From NCBI GenBank assembly GCA_019722365.1, contig JADFUC010001620.1, positions 1 through 64,000 of the forward strand: a DNA stretch of 64,000 bases, in the 5' to 3' direction. Each line of letters opens with the position of its first letter. The first letter of the stretch is position 1. Made by a program: the position numbers and the translations under genes. Below the pieces are notes generated by a model. It did not search any database. It saw only the letters and a program-made list of their open reading frames with translations, and had not been told where the DNA came from. Below, piece by piece: positions 46,147 to 57,509 of the stretch. This stretch comes from Lithospermum erythrorhizon. Lineage: Eukaryota > Streptophyta > Magnoliopsida > Boraginales > Boraginaceae.

Positions 46147-46178
46147 TCGCCCTCGAACAAAAGTTCTCTTAGGGACGA
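46147..46178. other. hairpin family 1, copy at 46147
   Basis: Arms TCG-CCCT (46147-46153) and AGGGACGA (46171-46178) enclose a 17-nt loop (46154-46170) with inner GAAC/GTTC pairing. One base is bulged in the right arm. A half copy with arm TCGTCCCT and a degraded loop lies at 46092-46107. Confidence 0.6.
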
Positions 46179-47228
46179 CAAGGCTCAAATACAATATCAT
46201 CTTAAGTAAGAATAGACCCTTGATCTACGGATTTCATTCGACAATTAGATGATATGTACATTGTGTATTATACCATTGTTTAAGAATGAAAATATTTAAA
46301 ATCATATGACATGTATACACACAAGTGGTTTTAACAAAACTTGAAGAAAAGTGAAAAGAAGCACACGGTTTTGTTAAAACAAGTTAGGCTAAGAATCAAT
46401 GTCTCAAGGATAAAACGATTTGGACACATTGAGCCAACTTTATTGGATTACTCCCCCTATCAAAGATAGATAAGACTCTCCCCCTTTCTCAATAGAATGT
46501 TTGCATATACCATTAAAAGGATATGTCTAGGAGCAATCACAATAACTTCTAAACACTCAAGTTTAAACAAAAATTTAAAGCATATCTTGAGCGGAAAGTT
46601 ACAAATCAATCTAGCAAATCCCTTTTCAAAAAGAGTTATAGAGAGACATGAAGCATAGTGATTTGTGATAAGTCATAAGAGATGTATTTAGGATAAATAT
46701 TTTGGTATAATACATCTCAAATGATAAGTAAGTCAAATACTCATGAAAGAATAGATTCCAAAGCACAATTGAGTATAAGACATTTTTCAAACCACTTGAA
46801 TTTTGAAATCAATTTTAAACACGTAGTTGAAACAAAAATACCAACCAAAAGACAAGGTTCAAGTGGCATAAGATTTTGAAAAACAAGAAGAATTATCCAC
46901 TTTTCTTGTACACGCCAATGAAAATATCAAAACATGAGAAATATTATTGGCTTGGCCATAAAACAATGTTAAGAAGAAATTTGTGAAACAAAAGTTTTTA
47001 GGAATAACAAAAAATCGTCAAAATAAAAATGAACAACAAGAATATCTCTAAAATAGAACGATTTTTGAAATACAACTTTGAACTCGGTCATAATCTCATG
47101 AATTGTCACGATCATATGAAGTTTGCATATTTAATGTATGCACGGCCATGTAGACAACATGTTCTTGAGAGATAAAGTAATTTAACTTTCATGAGATTAT
47201 AGACATTCAAAAGTAAATAAATACATAT

Positions 47229-47281
47229 GAAGTCTTAAGGTACGACTTCCCCTCACATATGGAGTCTTTAGGCACGACTCC
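47229..47281. repeat. hairpin family 2, tandem pair
   Basis: Two 32-bp units. Unit 1: GAAGTC (47229-47234), loop TTAAGGTAC, GACTTC (47244-47249). Unit 2: GGAGTC (47261-47266), loop TTTAGGCAC, GACTCC (47276-47281). Both are followed by CCCTCACATA. The A-to-G change in the left arm is matched by T-to-C in the right arm. Confidence 0.65.
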
Positions 47282-48440
47282 CCCTCACATAGAGCAGATA
47301 AGACATATAAGCATATAGATCATGTTTTAGGCATAAGTATCCCTTAATTGGGCAAATAAGACAATTATGAAGCCTCAAAAATATTAAATATTCTGAATCA
47401 ATTCATTTAAGCATATATAGTGCATGCAAGTTGAGAGAATGGAACTTGAAATACTCAATAAGCTCAAAACAAGATATGATAAAACATGTATTTTAGATAA
47501 ATAAGATGAGGTTTAGAAATACTTCATCCAAAAAGCTTCTTCTACCTTTATGCATTTTCTCTTGTCATTTGTTAGATTTTATCTTTTGCTCATACGGCTT
47601 CATTTTCTATCCATTTCCTTGAAGCTTTATCTTTAAAACATGTATCTAAAGAATTTTTATACTTGGCTTTTGTATTTGATTATCTCGTTCTAGCCCAAGC
47701 GATCTCCACACAATTTTAGCCCATGAATGAACTACAAAACTTAAGCTCAAGTGGAGAGTATAGGTATCTAATATAATGGATCCTTGGATTAATGAAAGCG
47801 TATATCAAGTAAGATCAAGACATATCACCAATCGCCTTAAAAGCCCAAGCCATATGAAATGTGTTCATGTAAGTATATTCATATAAGAACAACACATTTC
47901 ACAAGTATCATTCATGATGATCATAAATAGCAAGAAACATATTTAACAGAAGTGATTCATCAAAGAACATAAAGATCATGCTAGTAGGCATAATGGAGGA
48001 ATGATATTACATAAGATATGCTTAAATCAAGACTCAAGTAAATATGATAGTTTTAGCACATAGAGTCGAAGATGAAAGCATATAAACATGTAAGCTCGAG
48101 TTAGTACGACAAGATGGCATAACATAATCTTTTAGTTTACCAAACACATGTCATACAAGAAAAGATAAAGTTAATGAGATTTAAACAAGATATGACATGT
48201 AAAAGTTTTAATCTCAAGAATGACTTTTCGGATGAGTTTAGAAAACGAATATTTTGGATAAAAAATTCTTAAGTGATGAAAGTACAATATTTTAACATAA
48301 CAAAAGAATGCATGTCAAAAATCATATATTTTCACTTTTTAAAGAAACGGATATGTCAATCTTAAAAAAAATAGAGTGAATGATAAAGACATGTAACAAC
48401 AATTTGCATGAAGTGAAAGGACACATATAGCTCATCAAAT

Positions 48441-48471
48441 CACCCCTCGAACAAAAGTTTTCTTAGGGGTG
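48441..48471. other. hairpin family 1, copy at 48441
   Basis: Perfect arms CACCCCT (48441-48447) and AGGGGTG (48465-48471) around a 17-nt loop very like the other copies (CGAACAAAAGTTTTCTT). Confidence 0.65.
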
Positions 48472-48494
48472 GCAATTTGTTTAAGACTCATAAC

Positions 48495-48529
48495 TTCATT
48501 CCTAGAACGAAAGTTCTCTTAGGAATGAA
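48495..48529. other. hairpin family 1, copy at 48495
   Basis: Perfect 9-bp arms TTCATTCCT (48495-48503) and AGGAATGAA (48521-48529) around a 17-nt loop (AGAACGAAAGTTCTCTT) that contains its own GAAC-GAAA-GTTC mini-hairpin. Confidence 0.7.
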
Positions 48530-48699
48530 AAACTACATTCTCAAACAAGTATTAGAATAACAAATAAGACAAATCATACTTGTAAGACACAAACCATATA
48601 TAAAGGCGTAATGATAATCAAGATTAGAAGATACCAAACTTTTAGTACACATTGGTTACCATTCAAGAAAGGAGTGATCATCCACGGTTTTTCTATGAG

Positions 48700-49696
48700 G
48701 CTCAATGATCATCTTTCCATGCATGCCCGACCTATAGATCAATCAATAGAGGTCTTTGGTACCCAAATCATTTTGTGTCCATGGCGGTTAGTTTTTCAGC
48801 CCTTTACTACCCATCTAGTATTAATACCTTTTATCATTTTTCTTTAGGTAGGGAAACAAATTTCATATGTCCTTTTAAACCACAATAAAAATATGTAATA
48901 CATTTAGACGTGTGTGGTGGACAATCATGATATTTATGTGATTTGTGTACACGTATATGCATATCATCATTTAAGCCACATGTACTACAATCACAAATAA
49001 CATGCTCACAAGGGATTTCATCATGATTTGTTAGATATGTAATATTTTAAACAACATCATGTGAACAATCAATATCATTGGTGGATGGCATGCTATTGTC
49101 AAGAAAAGGCTTATCATGATTTTGAATAGCGCAATCAATGAAAACATGATCATGTAAGCTGAAATCAAAGTTCAAGCACTTTAACGCATAACCTTCATAC
49201 ATGTAGCATTTTCTATTAAAATCATTGTATGAAAATATTTTCTCATGCTTCCTTTGAAACCATTTGTCACACTCAAAGTCATCCTTTTCTTTTGAAATCT
49301 TTTCTCTTGAATTAAAGGAAGGACGTATGAGATTAAAGAGTTTTTCATAAAAATTAAGCTCATGTGACATCTCATCAAGTATCACTAAAGATGAAGTATT
49401 ACTCATACAAAGAACATTTAAATCATCAATCAATTTATCATTTAGTTTTTTAAAATGAGTAAGAGATGAAATCATACCATCGAAGTCAATCATTGGCACT
49501 ACTTCATCTTCCTCTATGATTTCAAGGGTGTTGGTCGATGTTGATTCACCATACTCCCTTTGCAAGAAATCCCATAATCTTTATCTCTATTGCATTTGGG
49601 TACTCTCGCTCTCATACCCTCATCAAAGGCACTCATGATCCAATTTTTGGCCTTTTCATCCCATTGAGCTCCTTCGGCATGTTTTGTTTTAGGCAT
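48700..49696 (-). pseudogene. gag-like gene of the gag-only element, one frameshift
   Basis: The frame opens at 49696 (MPKTKHAEGAQWDEKAKNW..., about 50 codons) and continues in another frame as 49565-49047 (172 codons, acidic, helical, Cys/His-containing, no match I can name). Further left on the minus strand come CEHVICDCSTCGLND, then a zinc-knuckle-like YFYCGLKGHMKF near 48870-48910, and a WVPK-like segment near 48755. Long helical Gag, a knuckle and a W-V-P-K segment are the Sirevirus gag order. No pol follows. Position 215 bp after the primer-binding site supports gag. Confidence 0.6.
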
Positions 49697-49910
49697 TCCT
49701 TATTCCATTATAGTCCACAATTCATAGTCTTGTGCTACACTTCCAATCAACAAAGTTAAAATACACAAAACATAGGAGCAATATTAAAATCATAACCTAA
49801 AGTAAACGAATCACACATGGTTGTCATCATTTTCAAGATCGACTCTACGATGTGTTAAACTCAATGTAGAGACCCGCTCTAATACCATGTTAAACTCAAT
49901 GTAGAAACCC

Positions 49911-49922
49911 GCTCTGATACCA
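49911..49922 (-). other. primer-binding site (tRNA-Met) of the gag-only element
   Basis: Minus-strand TGGTATCAGAGC, a perfect 12-base match to the copia primer-binding site, two bases from the LTR end (TG at 49925). A second near-copy (TGGTATTAGAGC on the minus strand) lies at 49876-49887 within a 35-bp duplication. Confidence 0.85.
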
Positions 49923-49924
49923 TT

Positions 49925-52025
49925 TGTTAGACTATATGACAACCTAAGAGGGGTTGTGAATTAGGTTATAGCGAAATTATAACCAATTTTCAGATTTATA
50001 AAATTCTTAAGTTCAATTACCCCAACTAACCTCTTTTAGCAATTTGTGTGTGATCATGTAGTATAAAAAGTTCAATCAAATAGTCCTACATAAATATGAT
50101 CATGCAATAGATAAACAAATATGTATTTGATTTATTATGTCAAATATTTAACACTTGAGCATATGCAATTCTTACCTAAATATGTTTAGTCAATTTAATC
50201 AATTCTCTATAAAGTTATGCAATAATTCTCAATCAAACATGTAATCAATTAACACAATTATAAAACATATCAATATATAACAATAAGGTAAAGAGTTGAG
50301 GGATAGAGAAATGCAAACTTGACATGGTGTTTAACGAGCTTCGGCAAACCTAGTGCTCGACCCTCGGCTTTTCAACCTTGGGATTTGGAAATATAACCTT
50401 GTATATATTATCCAGAGTTAACCCCTCCTGGCGTAAAAGCAAGAACCTCAATATATACCGTAAGCTAACCCCCTAGACCACCTAGCTACGCCTCTAGGCA
50501 ACCACTTGAGAACCCCTCAAGCAACCTCGGAAAACCCCGAGCATTCAAGATCTACCCAACCTTGAACAACCTTCTAGCTACCCACTAGAAGCGATTAGCA
50601 ATCTCGCTAATCAATCCACACAATCGAGTTCACTTCCAAGTAAGAAGACCACTTACTCGTGAACCTTGTGCTAACCTTTTCTACCTCGGAAAACCCCCGA
50701 GCGTTTAAGATCTAACCAACCTTGAACAACCTTCTAGCTACTACGAGAAGCGACTAGCAATCTCGCTAATCATCCTACACAATCGAGCTCACTTCCAAGT
50801 AAGAAACCACCTACTCATGGACCTTGTGCTAACCTTTTTTGAAAGAAAAGTTTTCCTCTTAAACAAGATAATCCCTCAATGGATTAGATAAGAGTATTAT
50901 AATTTTAGCTTTATATAACTCCTTAATAAGTGGATGAAGTTGAAGCTTGTTTGAATCTCCTTGTTGAGTAGATATAAACTTGATGAAGCTTTCTCTCTTG
51001 AGCAATTCAACAAACACCTTGAATGCTCCTTCTTTATCACAATCTCTATATATAAAATTTAAGCACAATTCTAGTCCAAAGTCTAGAGGATAATGAAAAT
51101 TGAAGCTTATTCTAGGAGAGATTTGATGTAAAAATAAAACAGATTTGCTTTAGAAAATGTTAAAAAATTGTAGGGAAAAAGCTTGGGATGAAATGGTTTG
51201 AGTGGGGTGTTTGTGGTGTAAAATTGGAGCTCAAACGGTCATATTCTGATAGCCATCGAGTGCTCCATCGAGAGCCGAGGGCCACGATGGGAGCCCTCGA
51301 TGAACTTGCAGAAAGTTTACTCAGCTTCATCGAGACCGTCATCGAGTGCTCCATCGTGACCATATGCCCACGATGGGAGCCCTCGATGAACTTGCAGAAA
51401 GTTTACTCAGCTTCATCGAGACTGTCATCGAGTGCTCCATCGTGACCATATGCCCACGATGGACCAACTTAAAAAATAATTTCCCGCTTCGTTATAACTC
51501 CGATTTTGACGATTCAAAATACATTGGAAAGATCTTTTCAAACACTTTAATAATATCATATCAAACCCCTTATTTTATAAACATTATTTTATACACATTG
51601 ATATTTTCAAAATATTTTATTTTGTCAAAACATTCTTAAAAACTTTGAAACGGTTAACAACTTTTTGTCAAGAATGATTTGAAAAATATCTCCCGTATAA
51701 GAGCTTCAACTAAGATTATTCAAGAGACTTTAAACTATTATTTGAAGCTAACTTTTACCTTTGTAAGAGCTTTGCATCCATAGTACCATCACTCGATATC
51801 CTTAACACTCTTGAATCCTCTTCTTCTTTGAATTCATTTGACATTGCATCATTCTTTGAATATCTTGACTTCTCAATGTCAATGGTCTTGTGCTTGCTAA
51901 ATAGGTATATCACTTTGAAGTCCTCAGCAAAAATATTTCTAACATGACTACATAAAAATATTTAATCACACATGTTAGATAGTAAATCAATATTTTAGTA
52001 ATCATCAAAACAAAGAGTATGGACA
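49925..52025 (-). repeat. 5' LTR of the gag-only element (about 2.1 kb)
   Basis: The fuller copy. It contains an 86-bp tandem repeat (51282-51453) shared with the left LTR and several short frames created by it. The outer end is around GGACA at 52021-52025. Confidence 0.75.
51282..51453. repeat. 86-bp tandem repeat in the LTR
   Basis: Two nearly identical 86-bp units beginning CCACGATGGGAGCCCTCGAT (51282 and 51368), with a partial third from 51454. A more diverged version of the same duplication is present at about 45070-45230 in the other LTR. The period is not a multiple of three, so the open frames across it are incidental. Confidence 0.85.
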
Positions 52026-52027
52026 CA

Positions 52028-53439
52028 TAGTCTACTACCTGCTAAAGGAAATAGGCGCCTATTTCAATTTCCTGGAGGCAAAGTAATTCTCAAAAATTCG
52101 ACGGTTCTAATCTTGCTTTCAAATTGAACGGTTAATATCGTGATCCACCTAAAAATGAACCAACCAATCAAAAGAAAGCATTCAAGGCCTGGAGGCCTAT
52201 ATAAACCCCCTTTTAGTCGAAAATGGAGCATTCAAAAAACACCTGAAAAATCTCATTCACATCAGACAATACACAAAAAAAACAACTGATAAAATACATA
52301 GAACGATCTCTGAAATTTCTAAGTTAATTCCTTTAAAACATCTAGTAAAACATCACTTTGTGGTTGGAAAATACCTCTAGGTAGCCAAAATAGGTGGCCG
52401 AAATCAGGAATTATTGCATAAACGCAATAATTCTTCAAGTGTGAGGCAAAATCTGTGAGAATCTGAGGCAAATTTCTCTAGAAGACTTCGCGTATTCAAG
52501 AAAAAGCTAAATAGCGCCTGATTATTCAAAAATCTTGAATGAACACCTGATAAATCTCAGGTTTGATTCATCAAGTTCCAGATATAGGAATACACTGAAT
52601 GTTTAGTCCCTATAGCTGGATTCCAGACAAGAAACACGCTGCTAAGGCCCCTGTCTAAATCGATCAATATCATCAAACAAGGTTGGAACGCTCCACCTTC
52701 ATACTGATCATCACTACAACAACAAGCTGCTAAGGCCATTGTAGTATAAGCTAGAAGCGACGCTGCTTCAAAGCTTAAATCAAGTCCCACCCTCATCAAC
52801 ACTACAACAACAAGCTGCTAAGGCCGTTGTAGTACAAGCTAGAAGCGACGCTGCTTCAAAGCTCAAATCAAATCCCAGTGAGACCAAATCTCACTAAGTC
52901 CCACCAGAGGCAGTAGCTTATCCAGCTACACAGTCCCACTTGGGTCATATCCCTTAAATCCCACTACAGAAGGTGAAGTCCCACCAGCAGTATTAAAAAC
53001 CAAGCCCCACACTGTAGACACTTGCAGTAAGTCCATCAAGTCTGACATAGACCGGAGATCAAGTCCAAGACCCAAGATTAAGTCCACATAGCCAACACTG
53101 GAGTACGCTGTTTGGACCATATCCAAGTCCAAACCAAGTCTCAGTCCATCAAGACTAAGACACATATCCAGCTCGTCATAGAGCTCCTATCCTAATTAAA
53201 TCAAGACGAGTCAAGCTCAAACTAAGCTCAAATCTAGCCGAGCTCATACCAAGCTCCTATCAGAGACGAGTCAATGCTTATGGTAGACATTTCACAATTC
53301 ATCGGCGAAACACTTAGGGACTCATATTTTGGGCCCAGTCGATCTCGTCGATTTGATAAACACATGCGATGAGAATGTATCCTTGCCGGTGGATTTTATT
53401 TTTGTACCCGTTTCATAAATAATAAAATTCTTCTTTGCA
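52028..53439 (+). repeat. gypsy-2 5' LTR, main piece
   Basis: Resumes the LTR beyond the nested element and matches about 61290-62349 along its length. A TATA-like CCTATATAAA lies at about 52197-52206. It contains an 88-bp tandem repeat and many AGTCCCAC/AAGTCCA words. Confidence 0.75.
52713..52888. repeat. 88-bp tandem repeat in the gypsy-2 LTR
   Basis: Units start ACTACAACAACAAGCTGC at 52713 and 52801 and share TAGTAYAAGCTAGAAGCGAC and GCTGCTTCAAAGCT. Diverged remnants of both units are visible in the 3' LTR at about 61925-62075. Confidence 0.8.
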
Positions 53440-53979
53440 TTCTGATCTTTGACACGCCCCGGTGGGGCTATCGATTCACCTCCATGTTCAAATGGTACTT
53501 CTGAGGAGAGGGGTAATAACTTAGATAGTCCGTCGGATACACGAACAGTTGGGGCGTCCTGATGACCACGGAGAGTCCATCGGCTGCGTATTACCGGGGA
53601 GCTCTTGAAGTAGAAACGAAGTCCGCAGCAGAGAAATGCTTGAGCGCGTGATGCCGGGTTGAGAACCTTCTGACACATAGCCGAGGACTTCGACGAGCCG
53701 AACCTCGGAGGACTCAAACAAGCGCTATTCTACACGGTACACCCACTAGGGATCTGATCGAGTTTGGCTCATTCGCAGCTACGGAGATCTTGCTTGACGG
53801 CGATGATTCTTGGTACACCTTGGAATAACAATGGCTACTCACAGAGGATGGTAGAAAACATGTTGCAAAAGATGCAGCAATCAAGATATTTCGAGATATC
53901 GGGGAAAGATAGTTGATCAAGAGCATAGAAGCAAAACAGAAGTTGCTCGGCGCAAAAAGAAGCTATGGCCTCTGATGGG
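53440..53979 (+). other. gypsy-2 leader region
   Basis: Follows the 5' LTR and begins CTTTGACACGCCCCGGTGGGG, the pattern found near the primer site of Tat/Athila-type elements. Short frames only, presumed gag leader. Confidence 0.5.
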
Positions 53980-55250
53980 AGATGGAATGTTCCATCATCC
54001 CTCATAATTCCTCGAGGTTCATCGCGAGAACAAATGGGGAATCTGATGAAAACTCGCTTCGTTCCGGTAGATGGAATGATTCAGCCTTAGCAGTAGAAGA
54101 ATGCATGCTAGAGGCGATAAAAGGTCGTGAAGACCGGGAGAGCACCTTTATATACCCACGGAAAGCCCTATACACTCCACATAGACCGGTGAAAATATCC
54201 CAGGGCTATCGGCCACCCAAGTTCCCGGCAGCCGATGGAATTGGGAATCCCAAAAAACCATGTATCTCGCTGTTGGAGACCTTGCCAACAATATTAGGAC
54301 CGTAGGGGATAAATGGTCAAGCAGTTTGTTTGCTCCACCAAGGGAATGAGTTCATTTGATGCGGTGACTTAGAGTGCGCGCCTCATAGATAGATGGACTC
54401 GGTTGGAAGAGTGAATTCCTCGGCAGCTTCTTCGGTGCTAAGAGAGCGGTCGGCATCATGGGGATTAGCGACTGCCAAACAAGGAAGAGCCGATTCTGAG
54501 ACTTCGTCAATCGATCACGAAGTCTCGGCTTAAGGTGTAGATTGACTCTTAGAGTCCATACGACCATCCCAACTATATGTATCAAAGGCATGCATTGGGA
54601 CTTGAAGTACATTATCTGAGGAATTTTTTTGTCAGAGCAACCCGACCCGGTAGCGTGAGGCTGTAACATGGAGCTTAAAATATTTCTACAAACAAAGTGC
54701 GTACCACTTTTGCCCAACCCCTTACTCAAAAGGCCAAATATGATCCAAAGAGGAAGCCAAAAAGAAACTTTAAACCGGAGAAAAGAAAAGCGTCTGTGAC
54801 TTCTAAGCGACTAAGTTATTCTTGGAACTAAGAAGATTAGAGCTAGACCATGAAAAGAAAAATGTCTCACACTCAAAGAGATGCAAGAGAAGGATTACTC
54901 CTTGCTTGGTCTTACGTTCCCTTAATGTTTGATGAAACTACTTGAAAGCCAAGCTTCATAGAACTCAGAAGTCAAAAAAAAAGACCCAAGGGAGCCAAAC
55001 CCGAGCCGCAGGCCCAACTTGCAAGTATCATAGAATGATGAGAATCCCATTGAACAATGCTTCATATTCAAAGTGCAAATGTGGACCTCGCGAAGCGAGG
55101 GCAATAACCACGGAAAAGCGGCGTCTCTTTCCGACCATCTCTTTCCTCGCCGTCGTCCAACCCACTAAATTCAAAGTGCGATGATTACGGGATAGTAAGC
55201 TCATCCTGGGAAAGCATGGGTTGATTACTCGGGCGTTGAGAAGAATACAA
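53980..55250 (+). pseudogene. gypsy-2 gag, decayed
   Basis: Pieces in several frames: YTPHRPVKISQGYRPPKF followed by a P-K-F-x-A-x-D-G-x-G-N-P-K-like stretch (about 54165-54265), then gag-core pieces including AMHWDLKYII at about 54583-54612. These correspond to the retrotransposon-gag domain of Tat-type elements. Frameshifts are too many for a single frame. Confidence 0.6.
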
Positions 55251-55252
55251 AA

Positions 55253-56380
55253 GTGTGTCATGTATGTGTTAAAGTCGATGTAATTTCAGCTTCATCAGGC
55301 GTTAAGGGTGGCGATACTTGCTTAGTAGTCTCGGACTTTCTCCTTCCGTTCAGCGATGAGGCACGCCCTGAAGATGGTACTCGCAATAAAATCACTCTAT
55401 TTGTGAGGGAGCATGTAGCGAAACGGATAAAAGCGAGAATGCTAGTAGATGAGATCAACTATAAACATCGCTCGAGGAAAGGAAGTTTGTACTTGGTAGT
55501 AGAGTGGGAAACCACCTCACGGTTCCATGTGATAGATGCGAGTCGCATATAATATCCTACTAGGAAGACCTTGGATCCCGCGGCAACAATGTTGTCCCAT
55601 CCACTGCAGAGTGCTTGAAATATTACAAAAAATGGGATGAAAAAAACGGTTAAGGAGGAAACAACCCATTCGCGGTTGAAAGATCCCCCTTTCTTGATGC
55701 GAGAAATACTTCAGAAAGAAGAGCAAATCCCAACAGGGGAAGGACCGAGCGCCCAGTACCTCCAGAGTACCTCAAGCAACTACCTCGGCTTTACAAGAGA
55801 AGAGGAAGACCTAGTTCAAGCATTCAAAGGCAGCGATCGCACCCTTATTTGAACTTGAAAAGGTGGCGGCGTTGCCCCTTAAAGGTTTTGTGACACCTAA
55901 GGAAGGATTCAAAGATAGAGCATGGAATCATGGGTGCAAACATGACCTCTATTAAGGGCATCTATGATCCATCCAAGGACAAAGCCATGGGACAAGCTAT
56001 CTCGAGGTCGCAATGACAAGTACATGGGTTAAATGACACCCAAAATATGCTAAGGTAGAAAGGATGGTATGTTAAGAACCCAACCACAAGGTTAGGATAT
56101 ACATCGAGACCACCTGTGATCAACAGACCCACAGACAACCAAAACGAAGCCTAAAATGGGCAGAGTCACCGTGTTCAAATCCTTGGAAAGCGATTATGTG
56201 GCGGTATCCAACTAAAAGAGAGGTTGTATTCTTAGACGAGCAGGAGGCACGAAAATCCCACTTGACAACCCGTAGCTTGTGCATAAAATTATATTAGAAG
56301 AGGGTCTGCCTTTTCATAAAACAAAAGTCACCAATGATGCCACTTTCCTCGTATAATAGCGAATGAAGGGGAATCATTGC
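55253..56380 (+). pseudogene. gypsy-2 protease region, decayed
   Basis: Around 55255-55610 the frames give DVISASSGVKGGDTCL..., then an I-L-L-G-R-P-W-I-like segment near 55550-55575, the region that follows the protease in Tat elements and leads to the RT. No intact protease active site was seen. Confidence 0.5.
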
Positions 56381-56394
56381 AGAGGATGCCATAA

Positions 56395-57500
56395 ATGCAC
56401 CCAGGGGTTGGAAGAGGGCGTAAAATCGTAGAGGTTAAAAGAAGTCAACCTCGATGCGATGATGACCCGGCCAACCTATCTCGGCCCGAACCGACTCCGG
56501 AAGAAGAGGCGGAATATGTGGCGTTGCTTTCAAAGAGTTCAAGGAAGTATTTACTGCGGGCTTATAAAGAGATGCTAGGGTTAGCAGGCCAATTGGCGAT
56601 TCATCACACAGCGGTAAAGGAAATCATAAAACTTATAAAAGAAAACACAATGGTCCGTCGAGTTGGTACGCCGATAAGCGAAAGAGTTAACAAGGCGTCG
56701 GCGAGCCATGCGGAAGTTCAATATCCAACGTGGTTGGCCAACATTGTGCTAGTAAGTAAGAAGAATAGGCAAATCAGGGTATGTGTGGACTTTAGAGACT
56801 TAAACCGGTGCCACAAAGATGATTTTCAGCTTCCAGTACACGAATTAATGATAGATGCAGCTACCAGGGCCATGAGGCCACGACATTCATGGGCGGGTCG
56901 TGGGGGCCTAGCAGTCGGGGATGGCCCCGGAGGACGAAGAAAGAAGCTTCACGACCTTCGACTCCTAAAAAGGGGGTGTATTGTTACAAAGTCGTACTTT
57001 GGATTAAAAATATAGGAGAAAGCTTATCGGAGGGTCGTGCAAAGAGTCTTTGGACATGTTGCACAAAAATGTAGAATGCCGTAGATTACTTAGTGGTTCG
57101 GTCGCATAGAAATTGGATCATCCCCGATACGATAGCGATTGTTGAGCCATTGAGGCCGTGTCGATGAAAGATGAACCCGCTCGAATGTGCGCCGGTGTTG
57201 GCTTAGGAAAATTCATGGGCTTTGTGGTTCGAAGTCATAGGATCGAGTCGGCGAGGAAAGATCGTGCTATCCATGACATTTTCCATAGCAGCGTAATATA
57301 CAGCTTAAGAAGGCACGCAAGGGAAGTTGGCGTACTGCGTCGTTTTAAATCACCGAGCTTTGGCGAATCATCGACCTTTCGGCAAGTTAATGAAGAAGGT
57401 ACCATACTTCTAATTGGGATGCGAAATGCTCATGACATTCAAAAAGTCAAAGGAATATTTAATGAATCTCTCCGGTCTTTAGTACTGACCATCTGAAAGC
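56395..57500 (+). pseudogene. gypsy-2 reverse transcriptase
   Basis: The open frame 56395-57015 (206 codons) carries the N-terminal RT of the Tat/Ogre lineage: LAIHHTAVKEIIKL, EVQYPTWLANIVLVSKKN and IRVCVDFRDLNRCHKDDFQLP. Downstream frames give TPKKGVYCYKV, MLHKNVECRRLL (the position of the catalytic YVDD box, which is missing) and GLGKFMGFVVRSHRIES. The order matches gypsy RT, but the key aspartates are not preserved and the frame shifts at about 56900. Confidence 0.85.
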
Positions 57501-57509
57501 CCACTTATA

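Larger units (their letters stand above)
45777..48600 (-). other. non-coding interior of the gag-only element, with hairpins
   Basis: About 2.8 kb without a long frame on either strand. It contains two sets of short hairpins whose stems differ between copies in a compensating way (46147-46178, 48441-48471, 48495-48529; and 47229-47249, 47261-47281). No match to known pol domains. Confidence 0.6.
44107..52027 (-). mobile_element. gag-only non-autonomous Sirevirus-like element (TR-GAG/LARD type)
   Basis: Long related LTRs (44107-45760 and 49925-52025), a minus-strand tRNA-Met primer-binding site at 49911-49922, a polypurine tract beside the left LTR, and a gag-like frame after the primer site. 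No RT, integrase or RNase H can be found in about 4.1 kb of interior. Extra PPT-like CTCCCCC strings occur at 46451 and 46477, recalling the multiplied PPTs of Sireviruses. It must have moved using proteins supplied by another element. It sits inside the 5' LTR of gypsy-2. Confidence 0.75.

Noticed and set aside
51188..51639. Overlapping plus-strand frames repeating ALDELAESLLSF
   Set aside because: Created by the 86-bp tandem repeat of the LTR. The unit length is not a multiple of three and the other LTR does not keep the frame.
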